Source of the DNA: Ophiostoma sp. CBS 140.51
Taxonomy: Eukaryota > Ascomycota > Sordariomycetes > Ophiostomatales > Ophiostomataceae
Direction of reading: 5' to 3'
Assembly (NCBI GenBank): GCA_029298735.1
Contig: JANSLP010000088.1
Span: forward strand, 1 to 64,000
DNA length: 64,000 nt
Shown: positions 35,054 through 45,608 of the stretch, piece by piece
Layout of the letters: each line of letters begins with the position of its first letter
Numbering within the stretch: position 1 is the first letter of the stretch
Program-made: the position numbers and the translations under genes
The notes under the pieces: generated by a model
What the model was told of the DNA's origin: nothing
The model's input: only the letters and a program-made list of their open reading frames with translations
The model's database searches: none

Positions 35054-36019
35054 GGTTGCGGTGTGGGTGTGGGTGTTGTTGGTGTAGGATATGATGCAAT
35101 ACGGCGTAGGTGTACGTTCGTACGAAATAGGAGATTGGACTTTTCGTAAATGTTCTTAGTTCCGTCGCCGCGGAGTGCAGATGGGGAATTGTTCGGAACA
35201 CAAACACAAAAAAGGGTTGTCGGGACAGACTTGTGTCGACGATGGAATCGCAAAGAGGGGGTTCGCACGGGAAACGAGTGGCGGAAGCTCGTGCGCGGGA
35301 TTCGGCGTTGGGCAGAGTGTCGTCGAGTTAGGTTGTGTCGGAAAGTGAGGAATCCGTCGAAAAGATCGATGGACGATCGAAACGAAGAAAAAAGAAACAG
35401 CAAGGCTTCGTTTTCCGTTGCTGAATATTTTATGTTGGTGGTTATGGGTTTAGGCACGCACGTGGAAGGATGTCAGAAGTAAGACTGTCAGATAGTGATG
35501 GGCCAAGTCAATGACAATGCGAAGGTGGAAGGTGCGATTGTGCCGGTGTGCATCGTTCCTGCCACTGAAGCCGCGGTGGCTTATGTAATGGACACGTGCG
35601 ATGGCGTACCAGTACCAGGCGTCTGCAAGGCTGGCGGGGGATTGACAGCACTGCATCGCTAACGTTCAGTGGCAGCTACGGGTAGTCGGAGTGTTCACAG
35701 TATTGAATGACACACATTTCAAATTCAACTCCCTTGATATATCCTCTTTGTATTGCACTTAAATCATTCATTGGTATTTGGCTACGCTGTTCTATTTTCG
35801 AAATTCTGTTTTTTTCGTGTCGTATATTTCCGCTTGCCCATTCCATTCACTTTGCCCTTTTGCCCATAGATATCCGCAATCAGATAATAAAGTTGAAATA
35901 AAACAAATTAAAGTTGAAATCACGTAAATGAGAGACTTGTAAATCACGTTCGCTCCGCAAGCAGTGACGCAGTCAGCAGTGACGAAGTCAGAAGTGGCTG
36001 ACTGTTGACTACCCATCAT
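35054..36019. other. Intergenic: Cue1-like promoter and RRM gene 3' flank
   Basis: No gene seen. 35700-35960 is AT-rich and probably holds the 3' end of the RRM gene. On the minus strand the part next to 35053 is the leader of the CUE gene. Confidence 0.6.
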
Positions 36020-37196
36020 CTACCGCCGTCCACCGCGGCCGCGGCCACGCCGAGCCTGGCTAGGACCAGTCGGCGGCCGCGAACCAACGAGGTCGTCGCT
36101 GTACAACCGGCCGCTCAGGCTGCCGTTGTTGTTTCCATTCCGGTTGTTGCCGTTGCGGGACGAGTTGAAGCCGTCCGTGTCCATGGGGTCGTCAAAGCCC
36201 AGCGAGCCGTCCACAACTTGGCCGTTGCTCTTTTGGCGCGGCGCCGAGGTGGGTGTGTTGTTATTGTGCGGTGTCAGCACGTTGTTGTTGGCACCACCAC
36301 CGATAGCCTTGGGGTAGACGTGCAGGATACGGCCGTCGGCCGTCTGGTTGTTGAAGGTGTCAATGACGCGCTCGGCGCCCTCGCGGCTCTCAAAGACAAT
36401 CTCGGCAATGACGAGGGGTGTTGTCTTGAGAATGCGGCAGCTGCTGACCAAACCACCGACGGGCGTCATGGCGCTCTCAATGTCGGCGGCCGTGGTGCCG
36501 GGGGCAAAGTTCTGGGCCATGACGACGAGGGGCTCGTTGACGGCGGCGGCAATGCCTCGGATCGAAATCGACGACGACTGGTGCTGCAGCTCGGCGCGGT
36601 TGAGGGCGTTGACGACCTGAGCTGAGCGACGCTGCTGGCGGCTACGAGACGAGGAGGATGCTGTTGTTGCTGCTGCTGTCTTGGGCTGCGCAGCGGCTGC
36701 ACCATTTCCACGACCACTGCCGCTCTGCTTGGCCTTGACGCCCTTGCCACCCTTTGGTGCCTCACCTGGCCGTGAGACACGGCTGGCGAGTGAGCCTGCT
36801 GCAGCAGCGCCCGCGCCGTTCTTGTTTGTGTTGTTGTTCTTGCGGCCGTTGTTGCCGCCGTCGTGCAGATCGTGGGTCCATTCGGTGTTGATGTTGCCTG
36901 CGCGCGGGACAGAAGTCGACGAGACGCGCTGAGATATTAGCGGGTGGTTAAATAACAGAGAAGAGCGAGTGTCTTTTACCTTCTGAACACCAGCACGTGC
37001 GACCGGGCCACCGGCGGCCTTGATCGGGGCGCTGGCCCGGCGGTCCTTGCCAAAGATCTTGGCAGCAAGGGCCGTGTTCTTCTTGCGGGAGCGATCTGAC
37101 ATAAATGTTAGAGGGATGTTGGAGTGGGATGATCAGGTCAGGTCAGACTGCACCAGTGTTGATCAGCTTCTCAAACTCGACTGCGACTTTCGACAT
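36020..37196 (-). CDS. RRM-domain RNA-binding protein
   Basis: Best model is three exons: 37196-37154 (MSKVAVEFEKLINT plus one base), 37095-36980 and 36928-36020, giving 355 residues. Intron 1 is 58 nt (GTGCAG donor, weak; branch TCTAAC; TCAG). Intron 2 is 51 nt (GTAAAA, branch CTAAT, TCAG) and stop-free in frame. A shorter model starting at the ATG at 37102 lies inside intron 1 and lacks the KVAVEFEKLI segment that I expect in orthologues. Content: a basic N-terminus (SRKKNTALAAKIFGKDRR), a TEWTHDLHD motif, an Ala/Gly/Asn-rich region, one RRM at about 200-275 (PLVVMAQNFAPGTTAADIESAM...AEIVFESREGAERVIDTFNNQ...ILHVYPK), an Asn-rich linker and a GRGRGG C-terminus. The layout (basic ends around a central RRM) recalls mRNA-export adaptors of the Yra1/ALYREF type, but the sequence does not prove this. 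Confidence 0.78.
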
Positions 37197-37936
37197 CGTG
37201 GCGGCGGTGTGAGGTTGTCGTTTAATCGTTTGGTGAATTTGACTCTGACGTCGTTTGACGTCGATTGCTGGGCGTCAAAAAGAAGAATGGCCGTAGCCTA
37301 TATCGCGACTTTGATATCGAAAACAGAAACAGGCGAGCGATCGCAGTCGCAAGTGCAACGGCGTCGAGACGGGACGGTGGTGGTTGGGCGTGATGACAAG
37401 CTGATAGGAGGGAGAGAAGAAGAGAAGTTGGAGATAGTCCACTCCTAAGAGTTGAGATAAATGGGAGAAAAGAGAAGGAAAGAGAGAAGGTGCGAAAAAA
37501 TGGGGCGCGCGACGCAAAACGACGTGTCGACCCGCGCTAGCAGGCACTGTGCCGGGCTTGGGTAGGCTTTGATAGGGCGTGATAGGGCGTGATAGGGCGG
37601 CTGAGGCCGTTGGCCAGGGTAAGCCAGGGACACATGCAGGAGCCGTCTGAGCCATCCAGCGCCTAATCACGCACTAAGCGTCGGGTGTCTGACAAACGGA
37701 AAGACCTGCGTCTGGCTCTGATCTAATCCTCAACTCTGTACAACATACATAATCACATACAAATGACATAAATCGATGGCAACTCAACAATCACACAACT
37801 CTATTTCAACTCTGGCCAGCATCTTTTGTAGCGAAAAGGGTATAGTCTATGGCTAGTCTACAGCTATGGAATCAATGAGATGTGAGAAAGAAGAAATATG
37901 AAAACATGAGAGCCTTTTTATATGTACACCTTCCAT
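37197..37936. other. Intergenic: RRM gene promoter and PPR gene 3' flank
   Basis: No gene seen. Contains three tandem copies of TGATAGGGCG at 37570-37599. 37720-37920 is AT-rich 3' flank of the PPR gene. Confidence 0.6.
37570..37599 (+). repeat. Three tandem TGATAGGGCG copies
   Basis: Perfect 10-bp unit repeated three times, each containing a GATAG core, about 370-400 bp upstream of the RRM gene start (transcribed leftward). Three copies without spacers rule out a CRISPR array. Confidence 0.85.
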
Positions 37937-40204
37937 CTACTGCCATGCGGCATCGACAGTTCCATTATTGTCCCCCTTGGGCTTTTGGTTCTCCTTTGGC
38001 TTCGGCTTGTTGTCACCCGCATCCCATCTCCGGCCCTTTTCGTTCCTCGGCCCCCGCTTGGCCTTCTTCAGCTTCGGCTCAAACACCTCGCGTTTTTCGT
38101 AGAAGCGTGTAATCTGCCGGTTCAGCAGGTTGCGGCTGCCGCTCAGATCGCGAATGACCGCCTCGTCGGTCACCATGCGCTCTGTGACGACCATGTCAGC
38201 AGCCGACACCATCTGCCGTGCCAGCGCCATCAGCTCGCGCCGCTCATTGTATGTCTCCTTGTGCTGCTCTTCGGGCGACCGGAAGGGCTTCGCCGGGTAC
38301 GACAGCACATTGCCAGCACGGCGGAACGGGTCCCAGAGCCGGCTAAGCGCGCGCACAATCTGGCGGCCAAAGGCATACTTGGCAGCCTCGCGCTTGGACG
38401 GGTCCGTCTCTTTTCGGAAGCGCCGGTTGTTGGTCATGGTCGTCTGGAGGTACAGGCGCATCGTATACGGATCGGGGTCGTTGAGCGTGCGCACCATGAG
38501 ATCCAAGACCTTGCCGGCCGACTCAAAGACGTGATCGTTTAAATTGTCGGCGGCGCACGTGGCCATGGCCAGCTGGAACGTCTTGGGCACCAGGAAGGGG
38601 CGCGGCATCTTCTCCAGGATCTCGACTGTCTTCTTGCTGGCGCGGCCGCGGCGCAGCGTCTTGAGCAGGCGGTAGTAGTTCTCCGAGTCGGGAACCACAC
38701 CGTACTTGGGACCCGTCAGAGCCTCCCAGTAGGGCATAGCGAGTGTTGTCTTTTTGGTTGTGCCCAGGGACGACATGACGACCGACAGGATGTTGTTGCC
38801 GGGTTTCACGAGGCCGGCCCGCTTGTCGCGTCTGTCGAACTGCGTCTCGCGCGGTGGGGACGTCTGCACGGCCGTGATTGTGGGCTTGTCACCTGTCGCT
38901 GTCTCTGCCTTAGCATCCTTCTCGTCGTTCACCTCCTCGTCCTTTGCGTCCTTCTTCGGTGCAGCAATCTGGCCCGGCGGTGTTCGGTCAAGGCGCTCAA
39001 GACCGACCGTCTGCTCCACCAGCGACAGAATGTCGTCGTTGTCGTTGTGGTCGCCCAACAGAAGCACGCGGCCCATGCAGGCCACGAGCTTCTCGTCAAC
39101 CATCATGACGCCGCCGTGCCAGTTGGATACCACCTCGCTCCACACGGCCCGCGCCCGTGCTACCGACGTCCTCGCTTGTTCCTTGTCGATGTACACGTCG
39201 TTGACGCCGTCTTCATCCTCTCCGTTTCTGTTGCCACTGCTACCACCACCGGCATTGCCAGGCTCGTTCGGCCGGTGGTGCGGCTGTGCCGTCACGTACC
39301 GAAGACCGTTGAGAATCGTTCCGTACGTGACACAGTCCGGCGCCCGCTCCTTCTTGTTGGCCGTCGCCGCAATGCTAAACATGGAGTCAATGTCCCGCGC
39401 ACGCGAGCACACATTGAGCACCGCGTTCATGTGGATCTTGTTGGGCGGGAACCGCTCATTGGTCATCATCGAGTGGTACAGTCGCGTCGCATGATGAACC
39501 GCCTGGTCGGCGTGCCGCGAGTGTGCACACCCACTAAAGATGATCGTGTACGTCTGCGCATTGGGCATCTGCGCTCGCTTCTTCATCTCATTGTACAGCT
39601 TGATGGCTGCCGCCAGCTTGTCCTGCCGCATCAGGTGGCCAATCAGCAGGTTCCAGCTGACAACGACCGAGTCCTTTTTGCTGGCCAGCCGTACCATGGT
39701 CACGGCCTCGTCGTACTCGTTCTTCTTGAGCAGGGTGCCGGTGGACTCGGCGATTGTGTACGCGTCATTGAGGTACCGGAGACGCTGCTTGGCACGCCGG
39801 AGCAGGTTTGCGTCTGCCTTGTCATCCTCATTGGACAGTACAGCAACGGCAATTGTATCTTTTGAGTCCTTTGCCGATTTGTGAATCTTGTTCTTTCCCG
39901 AGCCCGAGACGTAGTCTGACGGATCTTCGTCCAGGTCCTCGTCGAGGTCGTCCTCTTTTTCTTTTGAGATTTTTGCCGGCCCAGGGGTTCGCCCGGTATG
40001 TTTCTGCCTCGACTGCAGAGGTCTAGCATCTATTGTGCTCCTTATTGCTGCTGTTGAGACTAGAGGCGTGGTCGAAAACGAAGAAGATTGTGAAAATGAC
40101 GATGCGATCGGGCGGCGCTGTGCCTGTCTGACAGCGCCCGGCACGGCGAACATGGCCGTCGGCGGCCCGCGCCACCGCCTGGCGCACGCTCTGCACATAA
40201 ACAT
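37937..40204 (-). CDS. Mitochondrial pentatricopeptide-repeat (PPR) protein
   Basis: Single exon, ATG at 40204, TAG at 37937-37939, 755 residues; the frame runs further upstream but has no earlier ATG. The N-terminus is Arg/Ser/Ala-rich without acidic residues (MFMCRACARRWRGPP, RRPIASSFSQSSSF), a strong mitochondrial presequence. An acidic segment (EKEDDLDEDLDEDPSD) follows. PPR-type helical hairpins lie at about residues 175-310: SWNLLIGHLMRQDKLAAAIKLYNEM, QTYTIIFSGCAHSRHADQAVHHATRLY, HMNAVLNVCSRARDIDSMFSIA, VTYGTILNGLRYV (in each I quote only the start of the hairpin). The C-terminus is highly basic (KAKRGPRNEKGRRWD, KPKPKENQKPK). PPR proteins bind mitochondrial RNA for stability, processing or translation; which transcript is unknown. 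Divergent from POL1 across about 700 bp. Confidence 0.85.
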   Translation of the reverse strand: MFMCRACARRWRGPPTAMFAVPGAVRQAQRRPIASSFSQSSSFSTTPLVSTAAIRSTIDARPLQSRQKHTGRTPGPAKISKEKEDDLDEDLDEDPSDYVSGSGKNKIHKSAKDSKDTIAVAVLSNEDDKADANLLRRAKQRLRYLNDAYTIAESTGTLLKKNEYDEAVTMVRLASKKDSVVVSWNLLIGHLMRQDKLAAAIKLYNEMKKRAQMPNAQTYTIIFSGCAHSRHADQAVHHATRLYHSMMTNERFPPNKIHMNAVLNVCSRARDIDSMFSIAATANKKERAPDCVTYGTILNGLRYVTAQPHHRPNEPGNAGGGSSGNRNGEDEDGVNDVYIDKEQARTSVARARAVWSEVVSNWHGGVMMVDEKLVACMGRVLLLGDHNDNDDILSLVEQTVGLERLDRTPPGQIAAPKKDAKDEEVNDEKDAKAETATGDKPTITAVQTSPPRETQFDRRDKRAGLVKPGNNILSVVMSSLGTTKKTTLAMPYWEALTGPKYGVVPDSENYYRLLKTLRRGRASKKTVEILEKMPRPFLVPKTFQLAMATCAADNLNDHVFESAGKVLDLMVRTLNDPDPYTMRLYLQTTMTNNRRFRKETDPSKREAAKYAFGRQIVRALSRLWDPFRRAGNVLSYPAKPFRSPEEQHKETYNERRELMALARQMVSAADMVVTERMVTDEAVIRDLSGSRNLLNRQITRFYEKREVFEPKLKKAKRGPRNEKGRRWDAGDNKPKPKENQKPKGDNNGTVDAAWQ

Positions 40205-40312
40205 GTTGGCTGTTGTGCGGGGAGGGGTCGAATTGACGTGGTCGTATGCTCGTGTGAAGTTCAGTCGTATATTCAAGTGAAGCTTTTTCTGCTGTCCGTT
40301 GTGGCAAGTGGT

Positions 40313-40327
40313 CTTATCGCCGATAAG
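40313..40327. promoter_or_regulatory. Palindromic GATA pair CTTATCG-C-CGATAAG
   Basis: Perfect 7-bp inverted repeat around one central C, each arm carrying a GATAA core. About 110 bp upstream of the PPR gene ATG. GATA-factor binding is inferred only. Confidence 0.45.
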
Positions 40328-40426
40328 CCTTCAAAAATTTAGGGAAAGAGCTCCATTAGCAAGAGGATGATGCCCCGTACCGTGCTAGAAAACAGTGCTA
40401 ACTACTCAGTCTGACGGAGCGGGACA

Positions 40427-40520
40427 GCGCGTCCTCTGCATGTGCGACCCACTCGCGCGTCCCAAAAGCGCGTTAAATGGCCCCTGCCAAAATCGATTCA
40501 ATGAACGCGTTATAGCGCGT
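40427..40520 (+). promoter_or_regulatory. MCB-like cluster (five GCGCGT/ACGCGT hexamers)
   Basis: GCGCGT at 40427-40432, 40455-40460, 40468-40473 and 40515-40520, and the canonical MluI cell-cycle box ACGCGT at 40505-40510, all within 94 bp and 400-490 bp before the POL1 ATG. MBF (Mbp1-Swi6) binds ACGCGT boxes to drive G1/S genes, and POL1 is a classical MBF target in yeasts. Confidence 0.7.
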
Positions 40521-40916
40521 CGTCGTGCGTCGTCCCTTCCTGGTTCTGTGTCTTCCTGGTGGGAGGCATTTGGGATGACCACTTTCCAATTTACCCCATG
40601 GCCACAAACCACCACAAACCACCAAAACGCAAAACGTCCCCCCATTTGTCTTTTTGCCTTTCTTTGACTTTGCCTCACCCAATCCACGACGAGCTGGCAA
40701 CGAGACACTGGGTGGTCTGTTTTGTTTTCTTCTCTTTCACACACTCTCTCTTTCGTCTGTTCATTCATTGCATACAGACCCATCTTTGTCGCTCGTTGAC
40801 ATCACCACTTTTGTTTTTATAACCTCATTTTCCTCCTCGAGTTTTGCTTTTACTTCTCGAGATCATACGAAACCACTTTCTCGACACTCTCTACGGCTTC
40901 ACGCCTCTCGCCCACC

Positions 40917-43900
40917 ATGTCCAAGGCCAGGGAGCGCCGCTCCAAGTTCGAGGGCCTGCGGGCACTCCGCAAGTCGGGCAAGACAGCCTTCAACACCTTT
41001 GAAGTCAATGACGACAACGCCCTTTACGAAGAGGTCGACGAGAACCAGTACAAGAACATTGTGCGCGAGCGTCTGAACCAGGACGACTTTGTAGTCGACG
41101 ACAATGGCGAGGGTTACGCCGACGACGGCCGCGAGGAATGGGACCGCACCCACGTCTACGAGAGCGACAGCGAAGATGATGTTGGCGGTGGACTTGTCGG
41201 ACGGCCAAACGGACGGGGTAGCAAAAAGGCCCGCGAAGAAGACCAGGCCGAACGCGATGCCAAAGACCGCAACATTGCCGAGTACTTTACCAAAGGGGCG
41301 ACGAAGGCGCAGCCGAAGTCAAAGGTACACACTTTCCCTTGTGAATATCATGCTGAACATGGAGGTTACCAGAATCTAACACCACTCCTTTAGATCACAA
41401 AAACAGAGGATGATGACGAGTTCATGTCCAACCTCCTTGGCGAAGTCCACGCCAACATCTCGCCTGCCCTGCCGCGCATGCCCAAGAAGCGGGTAAGCGA
41501 CCAGCACCTACCGATGGCCGACGTGACGCGGCAGCCCAAGCGTGTCCGCATTGCCGACACCCTGCCCGTCCCCGGTGGCCACCACAACAACAATGACGAC
41601 GAAGACGACGGCCTTACACCCATTATCCACAGCGATGCCGTGCCGCCAAGCGACGATATCCCTATGAGCGACCCTATGCCGTCCTCGCCCACAGTCCGCG
41701 TGGCCAGCCGCAAAGTGCAGCCTGCCGCAGCTCCTGTTGAGCAGGACCCCCCCACTGCTACTTCCAACGACAAGGACACCAAGTCCAAAGACGACGAGGA
41801 GGAGGAGGACACCATGATGGAGGTGGCCCACACTGGTGCCGTCAACGCAGCCAGCGTCAACCTGGCGGCAGCAAGGCCCGTCAAGAAGATTCTCAAGACG
41901 CCTGCACCCTACCCATCCCCGGCCAACTCTTCACCTGCTCCACGGTCACAAGAAACAGCGGCTGCCCTCGACCCAACAGCGTGGACCAACCTCAACCAGA
42001 AGCTCAACGTCATGAGCAGCCCGCAATCGGCCGACGCCGTCACTTTCACGGGCGGTAAGATCAACTACCAGGACGCGGTCGAGGAGGACGGCAGCCTGCA
42101 GTTCTTCTGGACCGACTACACCGAGGCCGCCAACAGCCTGTGTCTTTTTGGCAAAGTGTTCAACAAGAAGACCAAGAAGCACGTCAGCTGCTTCATCAAG
42201 GTCGACAACGTCGAGCGCAAACTGTTTTTCCTGCCGCGCGAGACCCGCTTCGTCAACGGCGTCCAGACCGATGAGACCGTCAACATGGGCGACGTGTACT
42301 CGGAAGTCGACGGCCTGATGGGCCAGCTCGGCGTCAAGCAGCACCGCTCCAAGCCCTGCACACGCAAGTACGCATTCGAGCTGCCCGGGATCCCCAAGGA
42401 GGGCCGCTACCTCAAAGTGCTGTATCCCTACACCAACCGCCCTCTGAGCGAGGCCAACAACAGTGGCGAGACGTACTCGCACGTCTTTGGCGCCAACACT
42501 TCGTTGTTTGAGCAGTTTGTGCTGTGGAAGAACATCATGGGCCCCTGCTGGCTCAAGATTGAGGACGCCGACTTCTCGTCCATCAACAACGCCTCCCACT
42601 GCAAGCTCGAGGTCCAGGTCGCCCACCCAGACATGGTGTCGGTGCTAGCCGAAGCCGAGGCGCCCGAGGTGCCTCCGCTGACGCTGATGAGTCTGGCCAT
42701 GCGCATGGTCTACGACCCCCAATCTAAGAAGCAGGAGGTCCTGGCCATCAGCGCGCGCACCTACGAAAACGTCGGACTCAGCGACACCACACCTGCCGAC
42801 AAACTGCCCTGCCGGACCTTCACTGTCATCCGGGCCCATGGCAATGCTTTCCCTGTCGGATTTGACACTCTTGCCAAGTCGCGTGGCCGTGGTACCACCA
42901 AGCTGGTGGGCAGTGAGGCCGAGATCCTGTCGTACTTCCTCGCACAGCTGGCCAACGTCGATCCAGACGTTATCGTCGGCCATCAGCTCGAGGGTGTCGA
43001 CTACAGCGTCCTTATTGACCGTCTACGCAGCCGCAAGACACCGCAGTGGTCGCGCCTTGGCCGTTTCCGGCGGCAGCAGTGGCCTGGCAACATCAACCGC
43101 ATCGGTGGCAACGTCTTTGCCGAGCGCCAGGTCCTATCGGGTCGTCTGCTGTGCGACCTGGCCAACGATGCTGGTCGTTCCGTCATGCTCAAGTGTCAAT
43201 CGTGGACGCTGACAGAAATGTGCAACCTGTACCTGGGCGGTGAGGAAAACCAGCGCCGCGACGTGGACAACGATGCGGCGCTCAACACGTGGGCCAAGAC
43301 ACCCAACGGTCTGCTGGACTATGTGGCGCACATTGAGGCCGACACATACTTTATTGCCGCGCTGGCCTTGCGCGTCCAGATCCTGCCTCTGACCAAGGTC
43401 CTGACAAACTTGGCCGGTAACTCGTGGGCACGTACTTTGACAGGTACGCGCGCCGAGCGCAACGAGTACATTCTGCTGCACGAGTTCCACCGCAACAAGT
43501 ACATCTGCCCCGACAAGCAGGCCTTCCGTGGCCGTGGTGGTCGCGAGGAGGACGAGCCGTCCAACGAGGCGGGCGGCGAGGCTGGTGCGGGCGGCGGCAA
43601 GAAGAAGGACAAGTACAAGGGTGGTCTCGTGTTTGAACCCGAGCGTGGTCTCTACGACAAGTTTGTGCTTGTCATGGACTTTAACTCCCTGTACCCGTCC
43701 ATCATCCAGGAGTACAACATCTGCTTCACAACCGTCGAGCGGTCGGCCCTTGCGTCCGAGGACGAGGAAGAGGCCGTGCCTGAGGTGCCCAAGGAACAGG
43801 AGCAGGGTATCCTGCCCAAGCTGATTGCCGGTTTGGTGTCGCGCCGTCGACAAGTCAAGAGCCTCATGAAGAGCAAGACGGCGACGCCCGAGCAGCTGGC

Positions 43901-45608
43901 CACGTGGGATATCCGGCAGTTGGCGCTCAAGCTGACGGCCAACTCCATGTACGGCTGTCTGGGCTACACCAAGTCGCGCTTCTACGCCCGTCCCTTGGCC
44001 GTGCTCGTCACCTACAAGGGCCGTGAAATCTTGCGCAGCACCAAGGACCTGGCCGAGAGCAAGTCTCTGCAGGTTATTTATGGTGACACGGACTCCGTCA
44101 TGATCAATGCCAACGTGGACGACGTGGCCGGGGCGCTGCGTGTCGGTCAAGAGTTCAAGAAGGCCGTCAACGACCGGTACAAGCTGCTGGAAATCGACAT
44201 TGACAACATCTTCCGGCGCATCCTGCTGCAGGCCAAGAAAAAGTACGCCGCCATCAACATGATTGAGACTGGCGGCAAGTACATTGAGAAGATGGAAGTC
44301 AAGGGTCTGGACATGCGTCGTCGCGAGTACTGCGCGCTCTCGAAGGAAATGTCCACGCGTATCTTGAACGAGATTCTGTCGGGCAACGAGACCGAGGTCT
44401 CCGTCACGCGCGTCCACGAGTACCTGCGCGAGATGGCCGCCAAGATGCGCAGCGGCGACCACACACCAACCAACGGCGTGCCCGCCAACAAGTACACCAT
44501 CTTCACGCAGCTCGGCAAAGACCCCACAGACTACCCCAACGCCGACAGCATGCCGCAGGTGCAGGTGGCCCTGCGCGAGGCCAGCCGCGGCAAGAAGATG
44601 CGCAAGGGCGACGTCGTCAGCTACATTATCGCGACGGGCGAGAACGCACCATCCTCGGAGCCAGCGCCCAAGCGTGCTTATAGTCCGGGTGACCTGCTCA
44701 AGAAGGACTCCGGTCTGTCGCCGGATGTCGAGTGGTACATTGCCAAGCAAATCTTCCCGCCCGTTGAGCGTCTGTGTGCCAACATTGTCGGCACGTCGAC
44801 GGCGCAGCTGGCCGAAAACCTGGGCCTTGACATGCGCCGCTACGGCAACAACAACGGCCAGGCCGGCTCTGGCAGTGGCGGCAGCGGTGGCAACGGTGTC
44901 GACGAGCTCGAGATCCACCCGCTCGAGACACAGATCCCCGACGAGATCCGGTTCAGTGATTGTGCCCGTCTGCAGCTGCGGTGCCGTAAGTGCAAGACGT
45001 CCGGTCTGTTCGAGGGCCTGTCGGCAACACCATCACAAGAACCGCCGGCAGAAGGTGCACCGAGACCCGTCAAAGTCACTCCCGCCGGTATTGCCTGCGG
45101 CACTTGCGAGACCACCCTGTCAACACTCTCGGTCGTCGCCCAGATGGAGCACGCCGTCCGTCTCGCGACTACGCGCTACTACGAGGGCTGGCTCGTCTGC
45201 GACGACGCCTCCTGTGGCAACCGCACGCGCCAGATGAGCGTCTACGGTGCCCGCTGTCTGGGTCCCAAGGGCCTGGCCCGCGACTGTCTGGGCCGCATGC
45301 GCTACGAGGTCGGCGAGCGCGACATTTACAACCAGCTGCTCTACTTTGCCAGCCTGTTTGATGTCGACAAGGCCCGCGACAATGTCAAGAATGCTGTGGC
45401 GGGCAGCAACAAGGCCGTCCCCCTGCCCGACCAGGAACGCATCCTGGCCCTCGCTGAGCACAACCGCGTGCGCTTTGGCACTGTCAAGGCCGTCGTCGAG
45501 CGGTACCTGGACAAGTGCGGTCGCCGGTGGGTGGCCATGGACACGCTGTTTGCGAAGCTGGGATTTGCAGCGGGCGCCATGGCCATTGTGAAGAAGGAGG
45601 TGAAGTAA
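40917..45608 (+). CDS. POL1: DNA polymerase alpha catalytic subunit
   Basis: Replicative B-family polymerase that extends primase RNA; nuclear. Two exons: 40917-41324 and 41394-45608, intron 69 nt (GTACAC, branch CTAAC, TTTAG), giving 1540 residues. The N-terminal domain shows SKFEGLRALRKSGKTAF and YEEVDENQYKNIV, typical of Pol alpha. A disordered acidic linker follows. Polymerase motifs: A, DFNSLYPSIIQEYNI (D898); B, LKLTANSMYGCLGYTKSRFYARPLA (residues quoted from its start, region 43930-44000); C, YGDTDSVM (Asp1034 and Asp1036). The exonuclease-like region lacks the usual acidic set, as expected for Pol alpha. The C-terminal Zn modules carry CRKCKTSGLF, CGTCETTL and CDDASCGNRTRQMSVYGARC, which contact the B subunit. 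A Gly/Ser-rich insert (SGSGGSGGNG) precedes them. The intron is needed: the first exon alone runs into a stop after SKVHTF. Confidence 0.97.

Larger units (their letters stand above)
40205..40916. promoter_or_regulatory. Divergent promoter between PPR gene and POL1
   Basis: A 712-bp shared upstream region. It holds the five-copy GCGCGT/ACGCGT array (40427-40520), a head-to-head GATA palindrome (40313-40327) near the PPR start, and a T/C-rich leader (about 40650-40880) before the POL1 ATG. Confidence 0.7.

Noticed and set aside
37102..37102. ATG at 37102 as start of the RRM gene
   Set aside because: It lies between a branch site and an acceptor; a 43-nt upstream exon gives a more typical N-terminus, although this remains to be confirmed by transcripts.
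37570..37599. Short-repeat array considered as CRISPR
   Set aside because: Units are directly adjacent 10-mers without spacers, and the organism is a fungus.
43134..44918. 594-codon antisense open frame in POL1
   Set aside because: Overlaps the polymerase catalytic core and has no motif.
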